Source of the DNA: an uncultured Collinsella sp. | GTDB taxonomy: Bacteria > Actinomycetota > Coriobacteriia > Coriobacteriales > Coriobacteriaceae | Assembly (NCBI GenBank): GCA_902495355.1 | Contig: CABUWV010000012.1 | Coordinates: 1-64,000 of the forward strand | Reading direction: 5' to 3' | Length of the DNA: 64,000 nucleotides | Part shown: positions 1-8,611 of the stretch, one piece after another | Layout of the letters: each line of letters begins with the position of its first letter | Position numbering within the stretch: the stretch's first letter is position 1 | Program-made: the position numbers and the translations under genes | The notes under the pieces: model-generated | The model's input: the letters and a program-made list of their open reading frames with translations, nothing else | Database searches by the model: none | Told to the model about the DNA's origin: nothing

Positions 1-3000
1 AGTGTCGCAAGCAGACCCGCCGTTGGAGTTAAAGGCAACCGTCCAAGACTCGACAGCTCCAAGTTTAAACAGCGTGCCCGAATCATTAATGTAGTAGAGA
101 TTGCCAGAAGCATCGGCAATGACCGGAGAGTCACAGTACTGGTAATGGCCAGCCGCATCATAAATCTGCGTCGCCTCTGCATCGCCGAGCGTATAGCGAT
201 ACACGCCACCACCAGCAGAGTAGTTGACGTAATCCTTGCTATCCGCGCTGTTAACGGTGAAGTACACATAGGTCTTGCCGCCCTGAACACTCACCAGCGG
301 AGTAGCAGCAATACCGTTGAGGCCAGCCGGCAGCGCCTTGCCGTCGGCAGCAGCGACCATCGTGGTCTTACCCGTCTTCAGGTTATAGAGAACCAGAGCA
401 GAGCCAGTAGCCGTCTGTCCGCCGACAATCAGATTGTCACCAGACACCGCAGGGGCGCTCAGATTATTCGTAAGGCCCAGATCAACCGTCTTCTGTTCAC
501 TCAGCACGCCCTTCGCCGAAAGCGAAATCACATGGAGCTTTCCGTCGTGCGTCATCTGATAGAAGGTCGAACCATTGGACGGATCGGCAATGCAATCGGC
601 ATTTGCGACAGCGCCGAGCTTCATGGTCGAAACGACATCGCCCGTCGTCTTATCAATGCACTTAAGCGTACCCGCGCTCGTAGGAACGATGGCATACTTA
701 TCCGTCAAAGCCGCACCAGTCCAGTAATAGCCCTCGGCAGGGTCGATGTTCTGCCAAGAAACTTCGCCCGTGGCAATCTTAATGCGCGCAAAGGAGCCGT
801 TGCCGTAGGTCGCGTTGTAATTCTCGTCATACGAAATATCGACCGAGCCTACATAGACGTACTCGCCGTCCGAAACGACGGTGCAGGAGCTCTGCGTCAA
901 GTCCGTCAAACCAGGCGTCAGCCACTTGCAGATCAGCTTGTCTGCAGTAATCGCCTGGACCGCACCGCCGTTGAGCGGAACGATGATAAGGCCATTGGTA
1001 TAGATCGGACGAGAGGTATAGCTCACCTTGGAGGCAAGCGGCGCAGAGGCAACCTTTTTGCCCGTGGACGAATCGATCTTGATGAGCTCGTTCTCGGTCG
1101 CGATGTACACAAAGCCGTTGGCGATGACAGGTTCGCTGCAGTTGGCATACTGCTGACCAGACTCGGCCTTCCAATCGAAGGCCCACTTAAGACCGGCGGC
1201 CTGCGCAGGCGTCTTGGCATCCGTTACGGTCGAACCGTTGCCACTGTTGCCGTAGCCGGCCCACTCGGCATCCCAATCAGGAGTCGTCGCACTCGGGTCC
1301 ACGACAACCTTGTCGGGATCGGGCATGGGCGAATCGTCGGTGGTATAGGCAAGCGTGACCTTATCGCCGCTCTTGAGCGTAATCTGATTGGCGCAGAGTA
1401 AGGAGGGCTCTCCATTGATATACAGGTGCCAATATTTATTGGTCGCAGCATCATAACCGTACGACTTGTCTTCGAACGGCGATTTGATGGAATTGAGGAA
1501 CCAGTACTCGCCACTCTGGGAGCCGTTGTACGTAACGCCCTTGGCCTTCAGAACCGTCTCAATAAGGTTCTGGGCAGTAGAGCCTTCAGGCAAAGAAACA
1601 CTGCTTGCCGAGCCCCAGCGAGTATTGTTGCCGTTGACATCGGGACCGATAACATCGGCGGATCCAAGCACCTGACCGGGGAGGGCATCGGCGTCAGCAC
1701 CATACATAAAGGTGACGGCGTCACCCTCCTGGAGCTTGTAGGCACCGGCGCCAACGTCGGCGAACTTGCCATTTACGTAGAAGCGCCAATAGCTCTTGGT
1801 CGCAGCATCCCAGCCATAGGACTTACTGTCGAACGGCGAAGTAATACCGTTGAGGAACCAGCCCCAAGACGATTCGCTAGCATCGAGCTTAAGGCCGGTC
1901 TGCTCAAGGAGATCCTTGGCAGTAGAGCCCGCCTTGAGACTCGTCTGACCCGTCGAAGCCCAAACCTGCTGCTTGCCGTCCTTGTCCTTACCGAGAACCT
2001 GAACAGAAGCATGGACAGAATCGGACGGCAACTGGTCGCCCCAGCCACCGTAGAACCACGTGACGGTATCGCCGGCATGGATGGTGACATTGTCCGCCGT
2101 ATAGTCACTCGACTTGCCGTTGATAAACAGCTGCCAATAGGTCGAATAATCTTGGGGCGTACCCAGCTCAACACCGTTGTACTTAAGGCTCAGAATGAAG
2201 GAGCCCGCAGCAACGGCGTCAATATCATTCGCCTCGAGCGCGACCTTCGTAAGGTCAAGCGCGCTCGAGCCGGACGTCACCACATACTGCGCGTTATCGA
2301 CCCAAGTCTGAGTCTTGCCCTGGGCATCGCGACCAATGACGGTCACATTTGCGGCAACCTGGTCCTTAACGACAGGGGACGAGCTACCAGCCGTATAGGC
2401 AAACTCAATCTTCTGCCCCTGGGTGAGCTTGACGCTGCTCGCGCCAACCGAGGAAGACGCGCCGTCGACGAACAGCTGCCAGAAGGCATAAGTCGTCGGA
2501 TCGTAGGCAAGCGTGCGACCATCGCTCGGAGATGTGATGCTTTTGAGGTAGAAGCCGTATGCCGTGTTCGGTTCGTAATCCGCTTTAAAGCCCGTCTTCT
2601 GCTGCAGCTTAACGAAGGCATCCGCAGCCGTCGCGCCCTCGTCGAGCTTGAGCTGCGTAGGTGCCACCCAGGTCTGAGCCTTGCCGTCAGCATCGGTGCC
2701 GATAATCGAGAACGAGACCTCGACCTGCTTCTTGGCGACATCGCCGGTTTCTGTCGGGTTCTCTGTCTGAACGGCAGCCGCGGCGGCAGATCCCGCTTGG
2801 CCAGCGGATGCCGTCGAAGACTGCTCGCTCGTGGCAGGGCTCTCCCCCGTCGCCGAGCCTTCGCCGCCAGTTGCTGCCTCTGCTATGGCTGCACTAGCTG
2901 CAGGCGCGCCCTCGGAATCCGAAACCTCGGCGCCGCTCTGCTCAGCGGTACCGCCCGCAAGCGCTGCGTCCTCGCCCGGCGTCGCAGCCTGAGCCACAGC

Positions 3001-3162
3001 CTCGGCAATGCCCTCGGCGCCCTCGGCCCACAGCTGAGCCGGCGTGGTGCCAAAGGCCATCGCGAAGGCCAGGAATGCCACCAGGCCGCGCTTGGCTACA
3101 CCGCGTGCAATCGCGCCACGGCGATGCGAGACGCGCTGGCGCTCGTCCTCAAACATATCCAT
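1..3162 (-). CDS. Secreted multi-DUF4430 / beta-propeller surface protein (3' end outside window)
   Basis: The frame is open for 1054 codons from ATG at 3162 (AGGAG just upstream) to the window edge, so the C-terminus is missing. Residues 1-46 look like a long signal peptide (basic stretch, then VAFLAFAMAFG). A low-complexity Ala/Glu/Ser linker follows. Four repeats at about 142-257, 272-372, 384-487 and 500-605 share a pattern of xVxGxDxxGKxQxW, a central YGFYLxSITSP-like strand, YWxLFVNG and VTFxYG; this is the DUF4430 (PF14478) fold, related to the C-terminal domain of transcobalamin/intrinsic factor. Residues about 620-1035 contain blade-like repeats (IANGFVYIAT, IKIDSSTGK, LYNLKTGK) of the PQQ/WD type. 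The last residues visible, VAFNSNGGSA, start an InlB-type B-repeat. It lies directly behind a cobalamin riboswitch, so a role in binding corrinoids at the cell surface is plausible, but this is inference. Confidence 0.85.
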   Translation of the reverse strand, partial: MDMFEDERQRVSHRRGAIARGVAKRGLVAFLAFAMAFGTTPAQLWAEGAEGIAEAVAQAATPGEDAALAGGTAEQSGAEVSDSEGAPAASAAIAEAATGGEGSATGESPATSEQSSTASAGQAGSAAAAAVQTENPTETGDVAKKQVEVSFSIIGTDADGKAQTWVAPTQLKLDEGATAADAFVKLQQKTGFKADYEPNTAYGFYLKSITSPSDGRTLAYDPTTYAFWQLFVDGASSSVGASSVKLTQGQKIEFAYTAGSSSPVVKDQVAANVTVIGRDAQGKTQTWVDNAQYVVTSGSSALDLTKVALEANDIDAVAAGSFILSLKYNGVELGTPQDYSTYWQLFINGKSSDYTADNVTIHAGDTVTWFYGGWGDQLPSDSVHASVQVLGKDKDGKQQVWASTGQTSLKAGSTAKDLLEQTGLKLDASESSWGWFLNGITSPFDSKSYGWDAATKSYWRFYVNGKFADVGAGAYKLQEGDAVTFMYGADADALPGQVLGSADVIGPDVNGNNTRWGSASSVSLPEGSTAQNLIETVLKAKGVTYNGSQSGEYWFLNSIKSPFEDKSYGYDAATNKYWHLYINGEPSLLCANQITLKSGDKVTLAYTTDDSPMPDPDKVVVDPSATTPDWDAEWAGYGNSGNGSTVTDAKTPAQAAGLKWAFDWKAESGQQYANCSEPVIANGFVYIATENELIKIDSSTGKKVASAPLASKVSYTSRPIYTNGLIIVPLNGGAVQAITADKLICKWLTPGLTDLTQSSCTVVSDGEYVYVGSVDISYDENYNATYGNGSFARIKIATGEVSWQNIDPAEGYYWTGAALTDKYAIVPTSAGTLKCIDKTTGDVVSTMKLGAVANADCIADPSNGSTFYQMTHDGKLHVISLSAKGVLSEQKTVDLGLTNNLSAPAVSGDNLIVGGQTATGSALVLYNLKTGKTTMVAAADGKALPAGLNGIAATPLVSVQGGKTYVYFTVNSADSKDYVNYSAGGGVYRYTLGDAEATQIYDAAGHYQYCDSPVIADASGNLYYINDSGTLFKLGAVESWTVAFNSNGGSACDT

Positions 3163-3289
3163 TTGTCTCCTACTGTCTGTACTTGGAGCGTTGCCTTGAG
3201 ACTGCCCCACGTCATCGCGCATGTTGCGCTCGAGTTCCCCCATCGGGGTCCCCCTTCCCTCCAGAGCCCTATGCACACCGGCGGCAAAA

Positions 3290-3476
3290 GCCGCAGCCGC
3301 ATGCAAGACGGGAGGCGATCCGACTTAACCTTAACGACTCGGGCACGTCGTCCGATCTGCGACGCGAGCATCCCGAGCCAAGAGGAATTACGGTTACTGG
3401 TACAGCTGGGGACTTGCACCCCGATTCTCCCAAATGCGCAGGATAACCGCGCATTCGTGCGTCTCCGCACCACCAT
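3290..3476 (-). promoter_or_regulatory. Cobalamin (AdoCbl-type) riboswitch
   Basis: Read on the minus strand, the leader contains the conserved core of the B12 aptamer in order: a GGTGC...GCAC arm (about 3457-3473), TTGGGAGAATCGGGGTGCAA near 3414-3433, the CCCCAGCTG segment, ACCGTAATTCC in the place of the usual ACTGT, and AAGTCGGATCGCC near 3313-3328 corresponding to the AGTCAGGA(G)ACC box. A stem of GCGGC-TTTT-GCCGC (about 3282-3296) follows and could belong to the expression platform. About 115 nt separate the core from the ATG at 3162. It controls the DUF4430 protein, not a B12 synthesis gene. Confidence 0.86.
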
Positions 3477-3514
3477 CTAGGCCATCGATTATTACCGTCA
3501 AAATGGTATCACGC

Positions 3515-3542
3515 AAAAGGGCCTCGCACGCAGGCGAAGCCC
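3515..3542 (-). terminator. Intrinsic terminator of the ubiB-like gene
   Basis: On the minus strand the sequence forms a GGGCTTCGC / GCGAGGCCC stem with a short loop, followed by TTTT, 52 nt after the stop codon of the kinase gene. Confidence 0.7.
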
Positions 3543-3593
3543 AAGGTAAAAGCTATTGTTTGCGATAGGAAAATGCGGTGACGGCCGCAGCCT

Positions 3594-5357
3594 CTAGTGC
3601 TTGCCGCCGTGACTGTTGAGCCAGATATTGCGGCCCAGCATAAGCGCCAGCACCAGCGCGCTCACGTAGCCCATAAAGCCAATGACCGGGATACCAAACA
3701 CAACCGGCTCGATGCGCGCGTAGTACACCACCGACGAACCGATAAACAAACCGGCGATCACAATTGCCATCGACATGCGGTCGATAATCCCACCTAGCTG
3801 TCGCAGCGCCTTATCGCTGCTCATGATCTGCGTGTTTACCTTAAGCTGGCCGCGCGTAAGCATACGCGAAGCCAAGCCCAGATACTCGGCCGCCTCGAGC
3901 GAGCCCTTCGCCGCGCGATAACTGCTCGCTGCAAAGTCGCGGCTCATCTCGCGCATGCGCGCATAGGTGCTTTTCTCGTTTTTAATATGCGTCTGGATGA
4001 TCTGGATCATGTTGACGTTGGGCATGTACTCGGTCAACAGGCCCTCGAGCGTCACCATGCCGCGGGCGAACATCGTCACCACGCTCGGCAGCTCAACGTC
4101 ATTTTTGCGCGCGAGGTTTAACAGCGAGGTCAAAAACTCGCCGATATCCAGGTCTTTAAGGTCGAGCCCGGCAAAGTCGGCAACAATAAAGTCCAAGTCG
4201 GACAAAAAGGCCGAATGGTCAAGCTCGGCCGAATCGCCGCGCGTCACGGCAAAGCGCATGAGCGAATCCTTGAGCTTTGGCACGTCGCCCTCGGCCACGG
4301 CAAAGATCATATCCTTGACGATGCCACGGTCGTGGCTCGACATGCGTCCGACCATGCCCAAGTCGATAAAGTAGACAATTCCGTCTTTGAGGATGATGTT
4401 TCCCGCATGCGGGTCGGCATGGAAAAAGCCGTCGTCGAGCACCTGCGTCGAATAGTCCTCGACGATTGCGGCACCGATCTTTTCCAAGTCATAGCCCTCG
4501 GCCACTAAGCGTTCAGGATCGGCGATCGAAATGCCGTCGACGTAATCCATAACCACCACGTGCTCGGTGCACAGGTCCAGATAGGATTTAGGGCACGTCA
4601 CGCCATGAACGCTCTTATGGAACTCGTAGAAGTCGTTGAGGTTTTTGGCCTCGGCCAAAAAGTTGGTCTCCTCGCGAAACGAGGTCCACAGCTCCTCGAC
4701 CACGCCGTGCAGGTCAACGAATTGATCGGTGTTGACGAACTTGGAAACGATACGCACCACCGAGCGGATGATATCGATGTCCTGCGCCATAACCTGCTGC
4801 GCACCGGGGCGCTGCACCTTGACGGCCACGTCCTCGCCCGTCACCAGACGAGCGCGGTGCACCTGCGCGAGCGATGCGCTACCAAGCGGATTGGGATCGA
4901 TCGCATCGAACATCTCCCCCAGGCGCAGGCCGTATTCTTCTTCCAGACAGCTGAGTACGACCTCGTACGGCACCGGCTCCACGTCGGAGCGCAGACGACG
5001 CAGCTCGTCGCAAAAGCGCTGCGGCAGAATCTCGGACCGGTTGGCCAAAATCTGCCCCATCTTGACGAACATGGGGCCGAGTTCCTCGAGCAGGCGGCGC
5101 AAACGAACCGGCGTGAGGTTATCCCACACGCGGTACTTTTTGACCAGGCGAACAATCTGCCCGATGCGTTCGCGACGACCCGCCGGCGTGAGCTGGTATT
5201 CCTCGTCCGGCGCCATCGCGTCGGGCTCCTCGGGCACCATATCGACAGCGCGCGGCTTCTTGCGAGCGCCCGAGACGGCGGCATCGACCTCATCGACAAC
5301 CGCCGCCTCGTCACCCAAAGGATCTAGATTGTTGTAATCGGTGGTGGAATCTGCCAT
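3594..5357 (-). CDS. AarF/ABC1/UbiB family atypical kinase
   Basis: The 587-aa product belongs to the ABC1/UbiB family of atypical protein-kinase-like ATPases, which act at membranes and in many bacteria support quinone biosynthesis. The family signature K-x-G-Q is at 99-102 (VKMGQ), the Ala-rich nucleotide loop is SASLAQVH at 160-167, the ATP lysine is K180, the catalytic loop reads HADPHAGN (313-320), and the metal-binding motif is DLG (332-334) in place of DFG. Two hydrophobic segments at about 540-580 form the usual C-terminal membrane anchor. An acidic, probably disordered region of about 50 residues precedes the domain. The gene is 8 nt downstream of the phasin-like gene, forming a two-gene operon seen also in other Actinobacteria and Firmicutes. 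The substrate is unknown. Confidence 0.88.
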   Translation of the reverse strand: MADSTTDYNNLDPLGDEAAVVDEVDAAVSGARKKPRAVDMVPEEPDAMAPDEEYQLTPAGRRERIGQIVRLVKKYRVWDNLTPVRLRRLLEELGPMFVKMGQILANRSEILPQRFCDELRRLRSDVEPVPYEVVLSCLEEEYGLRLGEMFDAIDPNPLGSASLAQVHRARLVTGEDVAVKVQRPGAQQVMAQDIDIIRSVVRIVSKFVNTDQFVDLHGVVEELWTSFREETNFLAEAKNLNDFYEFHKSVHGVTCPKSYLDLCTEHVVVMDYVDGISIADPERLVAEGYDLEKIGAAIVEDYSTQVLDDGFFHADPHAGNIILKDGIVYFIDLGMVGRMSSHDRGIVKDMIFAVAEGDVPKLKDSLMRFAVTRGDSAELDHSAFLSDLDFIVADFAGLDLKDLDIGEFLTSLLNLARKNDVELPSVVTMFARGMVTLEGLLTEYMPNVNMIQIIQTHIKNEKSTYARMREMSRDFAASSYRAAKGSLEAAEYLGLASRMLTRGQLKVNTQIMSSDKALRQLGGIIDRMSMAIVIAGLFIGSSVVYYARIEPVVFGIPVIGFMGYVSALVLALMLGRNIWLNSHGGKH

Positions 5358-5365
5358 CTGCGCTG

Positions 5366-5782
5366 CTACTCGGCCTCTTCGGTATCCTTCGCATCGTCGG
5401 GCTCAACGGACTCAACGGGCACCGAGGTCACGTTGTCCTCGACTGAATCGACGATGTCGCGCACATGGGCCAGGAAGGCCGTGCGCTCGGGGGCGGTCAT
5501 AACGCGGACGCGAGCAAGAATGAGCTCGTCGAGCACGCGCTGGGCCGCGGTCTCGCCCTGCATGCCCAAGCGCTCGGTCAGATCGGAGATGGTACCGCCG
5601 GCCTGCTCGAACATGTCGGACACGCTGCGGGCGATATCGGGGGTGGCGGTGTCCTTGCGGACTTGCTCGCCCTTGGTACTGAGGTCGTCGAGAACCTTCT
5701 TGCTGCCCTCGACGGCAACGGCGGCAGCGCCAAAGCCAACGTTGATGGCGCCGTTAACAAGCTGATCGAGTTTCATAACCAT
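5366..5782 (-). CDS. Phasin-like small helical protein
   Basis: A 138-aa protein, starting at MVMKLDQL with GGAG 6-7 nt upstream. The N-terminus has an amphipathic Gly/Ala-rich helix (VNGAINVGFGAAAVAVEG) followed by charged helices and an acidic tail (VESVEPDDAKDTEEAE). This layout resembles the small phasin-like proteins often encoded immediately upstream of aarF/ubiB genes; I see no catalytic motif. The gap to the kinase start is 8 nt, so the two are probably co-transcribed and may act together at the membrane. The assignment to the phasin superfamily rests on overall pattern and context, not on a strict motif. Confidence 0.62.
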   Translation of the reverse strand: MVMKLDQLVNGAINVGFGAAAVAVEGSKKVLDDLSTKGEQVRKDTATPDIARSVSDMFEQAGGTISDLTERLGMQGETAAQRVLDELILARVRVMTAPERTAFLAHVRDIVDSVEDNVTSVPVESVEPDDAKDTEEAE

Positions 5783-5881
5783 GGTTGTCTCCAATCACAA
5801 ACAACTGCATTGGCGTTCTTGTACCCAAGATTGAGTGAAAGCGACAAAGCGTTTTAGCGCTATTCGATCGACGGGAAATCC

Positions 5882-7399
5882 CTACCTCACGTTGTCGTTC
5901 ATCGCGAAAGAGTTCTTCATGGCGCAGCTCGTGGTGTAGAGCACCTTGCCCAGCAGGGCATCGGTCTCTACGCGAACACGCTCGGCAAGCTCCTCGTTGG
6001 CGCGTGCAAGTTCGGCAGGCACCTCGGCCTCGGGCAGAGCGGCTACGGCAACATCGACGTCATGGATCTGCTTGTGGCCCATGCCACCGACCTTCTCCTG
6101 ATAATCCTCGACCGCGCGACCGCACTCATGGAAGCGGACGTCGGCCAGGGCGCCGATCAGGCGGTTGGCCCAGTAGAAGTTTTCGGACGTCACGCGAGCC
6201 TGCGTGTCGGCATAGTACTCGGGCATGGTCTCGACGTTGGCGTACAGCGGGACCAGCGCGTTAAACGAGTTGGAGCCAAAAGCCATCCACTGTACGGCGC
6301 GATACGCCGGCTGCGCATAGGGGCGCAGCTGCAACACGGCGAGCTGGCTGTTGCGGTTGATGCCGATGGGGCGGTAGGCGCCGCGCGTGGCGGGCGTGCC
6401 CTTGCTGCCGTAGCAGTCGTACTCCGTGCCCTGGTAGTGGCTCGAGAGTACGTACTTAATGTCCTCGATGGTCACCTTGCGCTCGGGCACACGGCTCCAG
6501 GGGATGTCGTCGCTCTCGGGCGTGTAGTCGGCGTCGGGACCATCCCACACGTCGCTGGGGTTGAGGCAGCGCTGCATGTACCAGGCGCGCGGCGTGTTGT
6601 AGACATGATCGCTGTCGCTGTGCGAGCCAAAGGCCTCGCGCGGGTTAAAGACCGTCGCCGGACCGTCGCCCTCGACGCCCAGCGTCAGGTCCAGATGCCA
6701 CTCGGCCATCCAGGAGCGCAGGTCGGCCGAGCACATGTGGTCGGTCTGGGCGCCCTCGGCGTCATCTAGGTCAAAGCTGTCGATACCCAGCTGGTTGGGC
6801 ATGGTCACATAGGCGTCGTCAGGCACGCGCTTGGCGATCCAGTGGTGGCCGCCGATGGTCTCGAGCCACCAGATCTCGTCCACATCACTAAAGGCGATGC
6901 CGTTGTTCTCGTAGGTGCCGTAGCGCTCGAGCAGGTCGCCCAAGATACGAACGCCGTCGCGGGCGGACTTGGCATACGGCAGCACCAAGGTCACCATGTC
7001 CTCCTCGCCCAAGCCACCGGGCTGTGCCGGAACGGATCCGTCCTCGTTGCCCTTGGCGGGTACGTAGTCGACGAGCGGGTCGGCGCCGCGGACGCGCTCG
7101 TTGGTGGTGAGCGTCTCGGTTGCGGACATGCCAACATTGAGCTCGTTGAAGCCCGCCTCGGCCCAAATGCCGTGACCGGGAATAACATCGGGTACGCTCG
7201 TGTAGCGCATGGGATTATCGGGCAGTTCAACGGTCAGGTGACTCAGGACGCTCGTGTAGACGCGCGGCTGCTCGTCAGGATGCACCACGCGCATACGCTT
7301 GGGCTCAAACACCCCGTTGGACGAGTCCTCGTTGCGGGCGACCAGGGTCGACCCGTCGTAGCTCGCGTTCTTACCAACCAAAATCGTTGTGCACGGCAT
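5882..7399 (-). CDS. C69-family dipeptidase (PepD-like)
   Basis: A 505-aa N-terminal nucleophile hydrolase of peptidase family C69/U34. I place the start at MPCTTILVG because GGAGG lies 6 nt upstream; an ATG two codons earlier overlaps the ribosome site. In this family the nucleophile is the Cys near the N-terminus (Cys3 here), exposed by processing, and the following GKNASYDGSTLVARNEDS block is the classic signature. The protein has no signal peptide, so it likely acts in the cytoplasm on imported dipeptides. It is monocistronic: the upstream region holds a MITE-like element and the downstream neighbour is separated by about 100 nt. Length matches the family (470-510 aa). Confidence 0.87.
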   Translation of the reverse strand: MPCTTILVGKNASYDGSTLVARNEDSSNGVFEPKRMRVVHPDEQPRVYTSVLSHLTVELPDNPMRYTSVPDVIPGHGIWAEAGFNELNVGMSATETLTTNERVRGADPLVDYVPAKGNEDGSVPAQPGGLGEEDMVTLVLPYAKSARDGVRILGDLLERYGTYENNGIAFSDVDEIWWLETIGGHHWIAKRVPDDAYVTMPNQLGIDSFDLDDAEGAQTDHMCSADLRSWMAEWHLDLTLGVEGDGPATVFNPREAFGSHSDSDHVYNTPRAWYMQRCLNPSDVWDGPDADYTPESDDIPWSRVPERKVTIEDIKYVLSSHYQGTEYDCYGSKGTPATRGAYRPIGINRNSQLAVLQLRPYAQPAYRAVQWMAFGSNSFNALVPLYANVETMPEYYADTQARVTSENFYWANRLIGALADVRFHECGRAVEDYQEKVGGMGHKQIHDVDVAVAALPEAEVPAELARANEELAERVRVETDALLGKVLYTTSCAMKNSFAMNDNVR

Positions 7400-7481
7400 G
7401 CGCATCCTCCTTGAGCGAAGAAATCAAACGGCAACAGTGTATCGCTTCGACGCAAAAAGGGCGAAACCACGGCACCGGCAA

Positions 7482-7720
7482 CCCCTGTGGTCAAAAAATG
7501 CCAAATATGAGTACTGTCACCAATTTAGTAACAGCAATTGTGCTACGCATGGGTGTCGGAAGTCTACATTTGTTCAAAAATTAGATGATGTAATTCCCCA
7601 TAGGTCCAATAAAATAGGCTCTCTATCGATAATAAATATCGTTAGAGAGCCAAATTAACTTAAAATATATGTAACTATCTTGGCAACACTACTCATATTT
7701 GGCATTTTTTGTCCACGGGG
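7482..7720. mobile_element. MITE-like element with ~40-bp terminal inverted repeats
   Basis: Left end 7482-7523 and right end 7679-7720 are near-perfect inverted repeats sharing the core ACAAAAAATGCCAAATATGA, with only a few mismatches. The ~155 bp between them are AT-rich against high-GC surroundings and encode no convincing protein. An internal hairpin (GGCTCTCTA...TAGAGAGCC, 7616-7650) sits near the middle. Size, ends and base composition fit a non-autonomous transposon or dispersed repeat. No clear target-site duplication was seen. It lies between folD and the dipeptidase gene. Confidence 0.6.
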
Positions 7721-7754
7721 TATAGAACTAACCCCTCAAACAGCTTCAAAACGC

Positions 7755-8609
7755 CTATTTCGATGCGCGCTCGGCCGCTTCGATCATGTGTTTGGCGAGA
7801 ATCGCCGTTGTCACGGCGCCCACGCCGCCCGGCACGGGGGTGATGGCACCAACAACCGGCTCCGCGGCAACAAAATCGACGTCACCCACCAGCTTGCCAG
7901 CGTCCTCATCCCAGTTAATGCCCACATCAATGATCGTCTGGTCCTCGCGAACGGCATCCACGCCAATCGTGCGCGCGCGTCCAACGGCGGCAACCACAAT
8001 ATCAGCCGCACGGCACTCGGCAGCAAGGTCGCGCGTATGCGTATGGCACGTCGTCACGGTCGCATTGCGCGCCGTAAGCATGGCAGCAACAGGACGCCCG
8101 ATCACCAGCGAGCGCCCGACCACAGCAACCTTAGCTCCATCCAGCTCAACGCCATAATGATCCAGCAAAGCAAGCACGGCTTCGGCTGTGCAGGGGGCAA
8201 AACCCTCACCGCGCCCCGAAAGCGTGGTGAGCAGCGAAGCCGGCGTCATGGAGTCAACGTCCTTGGCGGGATCGAGCGCTGCGGCGACGGCGTTCTCGTC
8301 AAGGCCGGCGGGCAGCGGGCGGAACATCAGACAGCCATGGACAGCCGAATCGGTATTGATGTCCTCGATGGCCGCCAACAGCTCGTCCTGCGAAACATCG
8401 GCAGAAAGCAAAACGCGGCGAGCCTCAATGCCAACCTTCTCGCAGCGCTTGAGGGCACCGCGCTCGTAGGACAGGTCGTCCTCGCGCTCGCCCACACGAA
8501 CAATGGCCAGCGTCGGCACAACGCCACGTTCGCGCAGGGCTGCACAGCGAGCAGCAAGTTCCTCGGTCAAAGCGCGAGCAACGGGAGCACCCTTCAGCAG
8601 TTCAGCCAT
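7755..8609 (-). CDS. folD: FolD-family methylene-tetrahydrofolate dehydrogenase, cyclohydrolase residues lost
   Basis: A 284-aa FolD homologue, starting at MAELLKGAP (AGAGAGGA upstream) 2 nt after the fchA stop, so translation is coupled. The NAD(P)-binding half is well kept (VVGRSLVIGRPVAAML and ITPVPGGVGAVT). Aligned on E. coli FolD without gaps through SQIYVASKRKACEEVG, Tyr50 is kept (Y48), but the catalytic Lys54 is Ala52, and Gln98 of ILVQLPLP is Phe96 (CLMFRPLP); Asp121 is kept (D119). Lys54 and Gln98 are needed for the cyclohydrolase step, so this enzyme is probably a dehydrogenase only, converting 5,10-methylene-THF to 5,10-methenyl-THF. The neighbouring FchA would then hydrolyse methenyl-THF. 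The annotation is firm; the activity loss is inferred. Confidence 0.88.
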   Translation of the reverse strand: MAELLKGAPVARALTEELAARCAALRERGVVPTLAIVRVGEREDDLSYERGALKRCEKVGIEARRVLLSADVSQDELLAAIEDINTDSAVHGCLMFRPLPAGLDENAVAAALDPAKDVDSMTPASLLTTLSGRGEGFAPCTAEAVLALLDHYGVELDGAKVAVVGRSLVIGRPVAAMLTARNATVTTCHTHTRDLAAECRAADIVVAAVGRARTIGVDAVREDQTIIDVGINWDEDAGKLVGDVDFVAAEPVVGAITPVPGGVGAVTTAILAKHMIEAAERASK

Positions 8610-8611
8610 GG

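Noticed and set aside
3290..3476. TPP or another riboswitch in place of the cobalamin one
   Set aside because: The core sequence order fits the B12 aptamer and not the TPP, FMN or SAM motifs.
145..3480. Long plus-strand open frames covering the window start
   Set aside because: They run antisense to the DUF4430 gene, lack a signal peptide or known motifs, and their Arg/Ala-rich composition is that of an opposite strand of GC-rich coding DNA; the minus-strand frame has ribosome site, domains and a riboswitch.
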